The translations under genes were made by a program, and so were the position numbers. Below are positions 23,712-27,962 of a stretch of DNA of 27,962 nucleotides, piece after piece; the stretch's first letter is position 1; the number at the start of each line of letters is the position of its first letter. The notes under the pieces were generated by a model. That model searched no databases. It saw only the letters and a list, made by a program, of their open reading frames with translations, and had not been told where the DNA came from. Origin of the DNA: Chlamydiota bacterium (GTDB lineage: Bacteria > Chlamydiota > Chlamydiia > Chlamydiales > Parachlamydiaceae); assembly GCA_013286075.1 (NCBI GenBank), contig JABDGJ010000001.1, positions 1 to 27,962 on the forward strand, read 5' to 3'.

Positions 23712-24544
23712 CTAGAGAAAAATTAGAAGGAAAAGTGGCATTGGTCACAGGAGCAGCCCAAGGAATTGGCAAGGAGACAGCTACAGTATTAGCCAATGAA
23801 GGTGCTAAAGTCATTGTTTCCGATATCAATGACATTTTAGGAAAACAAGTTGCCATTGAAATAGGCGGTGAGGCTTTATACCTTCACTTAGATGTCACTA
23901 AAGAAGAAGATTGGAAGCAAGCAATATCTACCATTATTAATCGATTTGGCAAGCTCAACGTTTTAGTCAATAATGCTGGAATCACTGGATTTCAAGAAGG
24001 ATTTGGCTTCCAAGATCCTGAAAATACATCTTTAGACAGCTGGAGAAAAGTACACGCTGTGAATTCTGATGGAACTTTTTTAGGTTGTAAGTATGCCATT
24101 CAAGCGATGAAATCCGGTCACGGATCGATCATCAACATTTCCTCCAGATCTGGTATTGTTGGTATTCCTGGTGCTGCAGCTTATGCAGCAAGTAAAGCCG
24201 CTGTTAGAAACCACACAAAGACAGTTGCTCTCTATTGTTGCCAACAAGGCTATTCCATTCGATGTAATTCGATTCACCCAGCAGCTATTTTAACTCCAAT
24301 GTGGGAGCCAATGCTCGGAACCGGATCCGAAAGAGAGATGAGAATGGCTCAAATCGCCAAAGATATTCCGATGCAAAGAATGGGAACTACAGAAGATGTA
24401 GCTAATGCCGTTCTATTTTTAGCATCCGATGAATCCAAATATATCACTGGAATTGAACTGACTGTAGATGGCGGTATTTTAGCTGGAGCTGCTGCTAGTC
24501 CAAAACGGCAAGATCAATTGAATGTTCATGAAGAGAAAAGCTGA
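23708..24544 (+). CDS. Short-chain dehydrogenase/reductase (3-oxoacyl/hydroxysteroid type)
   Basis: A classical SDR of 278 residues. From ATG 23708 the motifs are TGAAQGIG (14-21), an Asp (D39) after the second strand that suggests NAD preference, LDV (61-63), NNAG (88-91), catalytic Ser at 145-146 and YAASK (159-163), then the C-terminal ITGIELTVDGG. The ATG overlaps the NUDIX stop as ATGA; a GTG at 23699 is possible but less supported. It resembles cyclohexanol/hydroxysteroid dehydrogenases; the substrate is open. The C-terminal tail after VDGG is unusually long (about 25 residues, ending VHEEKS), and the next short frame starts inside it. Confidence 0.87.
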   Translation: MTREKLEGKVALVTGAAQGIGKETATVLANEGAKVIVSDINDILGKQVAIEIGGEALYLHLDVTKEEDWKQAISTIINRFGKLNVLVNNAGITGFQEGFGFQDPENTSLDSWRKVHAVNSDGTFLGCKYAIQAMKSGHGSIINISSRSGIVGIPGAAAYAASKAAVRNHTKTVALYCCQQGYSIRCNSIHPAAILTPMWEPMLGTGSEREMRMAQIAKDIPMQRMGTTEDVANAVLFLASDESKYITGIELTVDGGILAGAAASPKRQDQLNVHEEKS

Positions 24545-24779
24545 CAAAATCGATCTCATTAATTGCTTAAATACCAAGTATGGTCTTGCAGTCACCACTC
24601 TTATATTACTTCCTCTAGGTGCAGATAAGCTGAACTCTAATTTTGCCAAGTTTGCAATGGCAAACCTCTCTGGTTGGTCGGATAAACAGCAGGTCAGTGG
24701 CGATGCCGCTAATCCACTCGCCTTCCTCTTGCAAAAAGCTGATGGCCAGTCAAAGGATTTAGTGAATGAAGACAGCTGA
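24528..24779 (+). CDS. Small hypothetical protein in terminase-small-subunit position
   Basis: An 83-residue frame from ATG 24528 (or 24522), overlapping the end of the SDR gene by 17 bases and the start of the terminase gene by 14. The C-terminal part NLSGWSDKQQVSGDAANPLA recalls the ends of phage terminase small subunits, which often sit just upstream of terL, but no DNA-binding domain is present. It may be the 3' remnant of a terS whose 5' part was lost. I am unsure it is expressed. Confidence 0.4.
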   Translation: MKRKADKIDLINCLNTKYGLAVTTLILLPLGADKLNSNFAKFAMANLSGWSDKQQVSGDAANPLAFLLQKADGQSKDLVNEDS

Positions 24780-26237
24780 CCACATGGAGGCACAAAGCCG
24801 ACTTAATGATCCACTATGGCGTTTGAATAACCTCTATTGGATCATTGATAAAGCTGGAAACAAGTCTTTTTTTAACCTCAATTGGGCGCAAAAGAAGCTT
24901 TACCACGACATGTGGTATTGCAACATCATCTTAAAGGCAAGACAGCTTGGCATATCCACGTTTGTGTGTCTTCTATTTCTGGACCGTTGCCTATTCAACA
25001 GCAATCAGCATGCGGGAATCATTGCCCATACCAGAGAAGATGCTGAGGTGATGTTTCGTAGAGTAAAGTTTGCTTATGACTGTTTGCCTCATGAGCTTAA
25101 GGCTCTCAGAAGCGTCAATACCGATAATGCCCGTGAATTACATCTCAGTAATGGTTCCACCTTGCGCATAGGCACATCCATGCGCTCAAGTACGCTTCAA
25201 TATCTCCACATCAGCGAATTTGGCAAGATATGCGCCAAGTTTCCTGACAAGGCGCGTGAGATCATTACTGGCTCATTAAATGCCCTTGCTCCCCGCCAAT
25301 ATGTGTTTATTGAAAGCACAGCCGAAGGCCGAGAAGGTTACTTCTACCAGATGTGCAAAGAAGCTCAAGCTAACCAAGATGCCAGGAAAAGATTATCTCC
25401 TTTAGATTTCCGTTTTCATTTCTTTCCATGGTGGCAGCACAAAGACTATAGGATTGATCCAGATGACGTTGCAATACCTACTCAGCTTGCTGACTATTTA
25501 AATGCTATAGAGATCAAAACAAATGGCAAATTGGATGAACAGCAACGAGCTTGGTATGTCAAACGTGGATCAACTCAAGGAGAAGACATGAAAAGAGAAT
25601 TTCCAAGCACACCTGACGAAGCGTTTGAGTCTTCCAATGAAGGTTTGTATTATGGCAAACAAATTGCAGAAGCGCGACAACAAAGCCGTATCCGAAAAGT
25701 TTACTACGACCCCAACGTGCCTGTCCATACAGCTTGGGATTTGGATTACAATGATTCTACAGCCATCTGGTTCTTCCAGCAATGCGGTCAGGAAATTCAT
25801 CTACTTGAATACTATGAGAACAACGGAGAAGCGTTGACTCACTACCTTCATCATCTGAAAAACAAGCCATATACCTATGGAAAACATCTGGTGCCGCATG
25901 ATGCTGCTGTGCATGAATATAGCACGGGGTTATCAAGGGTAGAAGTGGCTAGAAATCACGGGATTACTTTTACCATTGCACCTGACATCGGAATCAACGA
26001 GGGCATAGATGCTGCCCGCAATATACTTCCTCGTTGCTGGTTTGATGAAGAGAAATGTACAAAGGGGGTTTCGAGTCTGGATAACTATAAGAAGGAATGG
26101 AATGACCGCCATGGTTGCTGGTTAAGTCGTCCATCCATAACTTTGCAAGTCATGGAGCAGACGCTTTTAGAATGCTAGCTGTGGTATGGACAAGCTTGCT
26201 AGTAAAGGTTTATCTGCTGAAGAGTAGAGAAGTTTAA
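24766..26237 (+). pseudogene. Phage terminase large subunit (TerL), C-terminal frameshift
   Basis: TerL packages phage DNA: an ATPase motor plus nuclease. The first 455 or so residues show Walker A KARQLGIST (57-65), Walker B LQYLHISEFGK (144-154, E151), coupling motif ESTAEGREG, and nuclease residues WDLDYNDS (D325, D330) and VPHDA (D379). Around 26130 the frame slips: the frame as read ends at 26178 (TLLEC), but another frame gives HNFASHGADAFRMLAV, the conserved TerL C-terminal motif with the last nuclease Asp, and ends at 26237. The ATPase could be made, but the third nuclease Asp is lost. No portal, capsid or other packaging genes follow, so it is an orphan. Base composition is visibly more GC-rich than its surroundings. 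ATG 24784 is an alternative start. Confidence 0.85.
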
Positions 26238-26287
26238 GGCAGCAATATGTCTTGTAAATGTATCGTCAGAAATTATAGCATAAAAAA

Positions 26288-26320
26288 ACTGGGTTAGAAA
26301 AATAAAACTTTATACCCAGT
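26288..26320. terminator. Possible bidirectional terminator
   Basis: A 7-bp stem ACTGGGT (26288-26294) / ACCCAGT (26314-26320) with a 19-base loop is flanked by an A-run on the left and a T-rich stretch on the right. It lies between the convergent terminase and hydrophobic-protein genes. The long loop makes it only moderately convincing. Confidence 0.45.
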
Positions 26321-26376
26321 ATACTTTTGTTAAGCACATGTATGAGCAGTGGCTTACTTGGTATTAATGATAAACA

Positions 26377-26928
26377 TTAATTTTGATTGCGAATAATTTT
26401 TTCAAGATCAGCTAGAGTTGGTTTTCTATTTAATTTCTCTATTTCGACATTAAACTCTGCCATGGGTCGTTTAGCTATTTCTTGTCCATAAATAAACATT
26501 GCAGCATGATTATCGTAAGCTGCTTTATTTTTACCGATATGTTCCTTAGCCATTTTTTCAAACTTATTCATTCGCAGTAAATCAACAACAACCATGGTTA
26601 TATTTCCAATAACTGGTATTGCTTCTACTAACCCTCTTCCGATATTTTTTGCACCAAGACTTGCTTCTTGAAGATGGTGTTCTCGGTTTTTAGGAAAAAT
26701 AGCACACACAAGATGCACGATTGTATGAACAATACCTAATAAAGCTCGACCTAAACCAGTTATTGTGCTGACTACAGGTATATAACCAAGCGTATTTAAC
26801 TTACAGTTTGTTGACCCTGTACCTGTATTTGTTGAACTGGAGCATCCTTTTGATTCTGAGAATATAAATGTTACAGTATCCGGACGTTGCATAGAACCAG
26901 GCAATAAATTTGTTGCAGAAAACCCCAT
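26377..26928 (-). CDS. Hydrophobic protein, probably a Parachlamydiales-specific family
   Basis: A 183-residue protein. AAGGAG lies 6 bases before ATG 26928, and a near-consensus promoter is upstream. Two hydrophobic stretches, LGYIPVVSTITGLGRALLGI continuing IVHTIVHLVCAIF (about 47-78) and GRGLVEAIPVIGNITMVVVD (about 97-116), frame a charged HLQEASLGAKNI link. The rest is helical and charged. The block IP-V-ST-TGLGRALLGI ... GAKNIGRGLVE.IPVIGN looks familiar from many uncharacterised proteins of chlamydia-like amoeba symbionts, but this is recollection, not a search. A membrane or inclusion-associated role is possible. It is isolated and has its own promoter, and reads towards the terminase gene. 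Confidence 0.7.
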   Translation of the reverse strand: MGFSATNLLPGSMQRPDTVTFIFSESKGCSSSTNTGTGSTNCKLNTLGYIPVVSTITGLGRALLGIVHTIVHLVCAIFPKNREHHLQEASLGAKNIGRGLVEAIPVIGNITMVVVDLLRMNKFEKMAKEHIGKNKAAYDNHAAMFIYGQEIAKRPMAEFNVEIEKLNRKPTLADLEKIIRNQN

Positions 26929-26968
26929 TATTAACTCCTTATTTACAATTAATACATTAATTGTTACT

Positions 26969-26997
26969 ATTATACTCTAGTTATTAATTAAAATCAA
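26969..26997 (-). promoter_or_regulatory. Promoter of the hydrophobic protein gene
   Basis: On the minus strand TTGATT (26997-26992) and a perfect TATAAT (26974-26969) are 17 bases apart, about 40 bases before ATG 26928. Confidence 0.75.
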
Positions 26998-27173
26998 TTT
27001 TTATTTAGCATGGTGTTAGTATAGCTTTCAAGATCAATTAGTCAATGCGGTGCAACGACTCGCTCATTCTACCATCAAAATCCAATAAAATCCAGTAGCA
27101 TTTTAGCCTTTAATCTTTTACCATCATACTCATAGCGGTTGGATAGTGTTGGGTTGTATGGCGGACCACCGCC

Positions 27174-27221
27174 CTCATAACCCGCTGGTCCCTGGTTCAA
27201 GTCCAGGTTGCCCCACTTTTT
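27174..27221 (+). repeat. att copy 3: 48-bp duplicate of the tRNA 3' end
   Basis: Identical to 3248-3295, from the first base of the anticodon loop through the discriminator and the following CTTTTT. The 5' half of the tRNA is absent. Because even the bases after the tRNA agree, this copy probably carries the original downstream side of the tRNA or the far end of a similar element. Confidence 0.85.
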
Positions 27222-27296
27222 AAATTCCCTTCAGGAGATATGTCGGAGCCTGATTGTTGTGACCTACTAGATTTGGTTAAAACGGCGAATCCACTG

Positions 27297-27353
27297 CCGT
27301 GGACCACTGGTGGAACAAATAATCACAGCAAGCCACAGCAAACGGCATCAAAT
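27297..27353 (+). repeat. 57-bp imperfect direct repeat, copy R2
   Basis: Ungapped match to 23339-23395 at 49 of 57 positions; four of the differences are clustered in the middle. It lies 75 bases beyond att copy 3. Confidence 0.7.
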
Positions 27354-27388
27354 CCCCTCACAGTTTCAGTAGCTGAGACGAACTTTTG

Positions 27389-27568
27389 TTAGCGGCTGGA
27401 ATCGATATTACCAAACACCATTATAGGAATTAGCGGGTTATATTGCCCTCCAGCCGTGATAAAATTAAGTTTCAAAATTTCCTGATAAGCAACCCAATCA
27501 TTATTACGAAGGCACCAGCCGATTCTTACTGGCCGAAAGCGTAAATTATAATTCAATACATTCATCTT
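27389..27568 (-). pseudogene. N-terminal fragment of an unrecognised protein family
   Basis: A frame of 59 residues from ATG 27568 (MKMNVLNYN; ATG 27562 is equally possible) reads FRPVRIGWCLRNNDWVAYQE, then AGGQYNPLIPI. The RPVRIGW ... GG.YNP.IPI pattern looks like the conserved start of a larger protein, but I cannot name the family. It ends after ten unrelated residues, so it seems cut by the junction at about 27400. Confidence 0.4.
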
Positions 27569-27641
27569 CATCTCTCGACGGTTATTAAAGGTCATTTATA
27601 GATCATTTTCTTGAATTTATAAATCACTAAATCGTATTTTC

Positions 27642-27670
27642 TTGATTTGGTAGCGTAAAAATGTTACAAT
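27642..27670 (+). promoter_or_regulatory. Promoter of the ATPase gene
   Basis: TTGATT (27642-27647) and TACAAT (27665-27670) are separated by 17 bases and lie 27 bases before ATG 27698. Confidence 0.7.
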
Positions 27671-27697
27671 AAATACATCACCAAATACGGATTCAAA

Positions 27698-27962
27698 ATG
27701 CAACATTCATTTGTAGGTCGGAAAAGAGAGCTTCAGATGCTCGGAGAACTCTTTAAGAAGAAGTCAGCTAGTCTTGTCGTGATTCGGGGAAGACGCCGAA
27801 TTGGAAAGAGCCGTCTAGCACAGGAATTCGCTCAGAAAACCCCTCATTATGTTTTTTCTGGGCTTCCACCGACAAGCGGCATTTCAGCTGCCGACCAAAA
27901 GGAAGAATTTGCTCGTCAACTACAACGTGAAATGAAAATCCCTCTTCCAAGAGCTGACGATT
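27698..27962 (+). CDS. AAA/P-loop ATPase, archaeal-ATPase type (3' end cut by window)
   Basis: The frame opens at ATG 27698 and runs off the window after 88 codons. It begins HSFVGRKRELQMLGELF and has the P-loop region VIRGRRRIGKSRLAQEFAQK (G-x4-GKS), then HYVFSGLPP. This FVGR-REL / RGRRRIGKS pattern is typical of the archaeal-type ATPase (DUF234-associated) family, which is common in mobile and accessory regions; biochemical roles are poorly known. It has a good promoter upstream but no clear Shine-Dalgarno sequence. It may be the first gene of another element beyond att copy 3. Confidence 0.8.
   Translation, partial: MQHSFVGRKRELQMLGELFKKKSASLVVIRGRRRIGKSRLAQEFAQKTPHYVFSGLPPTSGISAADQKEEFARQLQREMKIPLPRADD

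Larger units (their letters stand above)
26929..27388. other. Junction region without genes, about 460 bp
   Basis: Holds the promoter above, att copy 3 (27174-27221) and repeat R2 (27297-27353). No coding frame is supported. It marks the right end of island B. Confidence 0.5.

Noticed and set aside
27160..27216. Third tRNA gene
   Set aside because: As with the second copy, the 5' half is missing; it is a repeat of the tRNA end.

Overview
The window most likely comes from a chlamydia-related bacterium (order Parachlamydiales, an amoeba- or animal-associated intracellular symbiont). The main evidence is the left edge: metallophosphoesterase (YaeI type), ispD, truA and a convergent HAD phosphatase. 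This order matches, from memory, the CT461-CT464 neighbourhood of Chlamydia. An Inc-like protein with a paired hydrophobic domain, a second hydrophobic protein that resembles Parachlamydiales proteins, and low-GC accessory DNA agree with this. The genus cannot be fixed from the sequence alone.

Layout. (1) 1-3021: conserved chromosomal core, intact genes. (2) 3217-3289: a tRNA gene with a CAU anticodon. Its 3' part is repeated at 15076-15121 (46 bp exact) and 27174-27221 (48 bp exact, including the first downstream bases). The three copies delimit two abutting islands. (3) Island A, about 3.3-15.1 kb: a graveyard and store of small accessory genes. It holds a GyrI-like protein, several GNAT acetyltransferases (whole, fused or broken), a GrpB-GNAT fusion, a chloramphenicol-phosphotransferase-like kinase, HAD phosphatases, a 2H phosphoesterase fused to a monooxygenase-like domain, a large membrane-anchored protein with a presequence-like N-terminus, an SDR, a complete AbiEi/AbiEii toxin-antitoxin pair and a hypothetical protein. 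(4) Island B, about 15.1-27.2 kb: a large serine recombinase remnant lacking its catalytic N-terminus, two convergent paralogous secreted IPT/beta-propeller/PKD/FN3-like proteins on either side of a frameshifted outer-membrane beta-barrel gene, a decayed HTH gene joined to a membrane-protein fragment, an Inc-like protein, a NUDIX pseudogene coupled to an SDR, a terminase large subunit gene with a C-terminal frameshift, and a hydrophobic protein with a good promoter. (5) 27.2-28.0 kb: a third att-like junction, a short gene fragment and the start of an AAA ATPase that runs off the window.

How it fits together. ispD (isoprenoid precursor synthesis), truA (tRNA pseudouridylation) and the phosphoesterase are housekeeping. 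The rest looks like DNA captured at a tRNA by site-specific recombination in at least two events and now decaying. Single-base frameshifts are found in a HAD gene, the beta-barrel gene, the HTH gene and the terminase gene, and there is a nonsense codon in the NUDIX gene, while the core genes are intact. The most notable signals are the three-copy tRNA/att array with protein C-termini encoded by the att core, the T8 tract that splits the barrel gene's signal peptide from its barrel, the inverted propeller pair, and the mitochondrial-presequence-like N-terminus at 10276-8663. All identifications come from reading motifs by eye; no database search was run.
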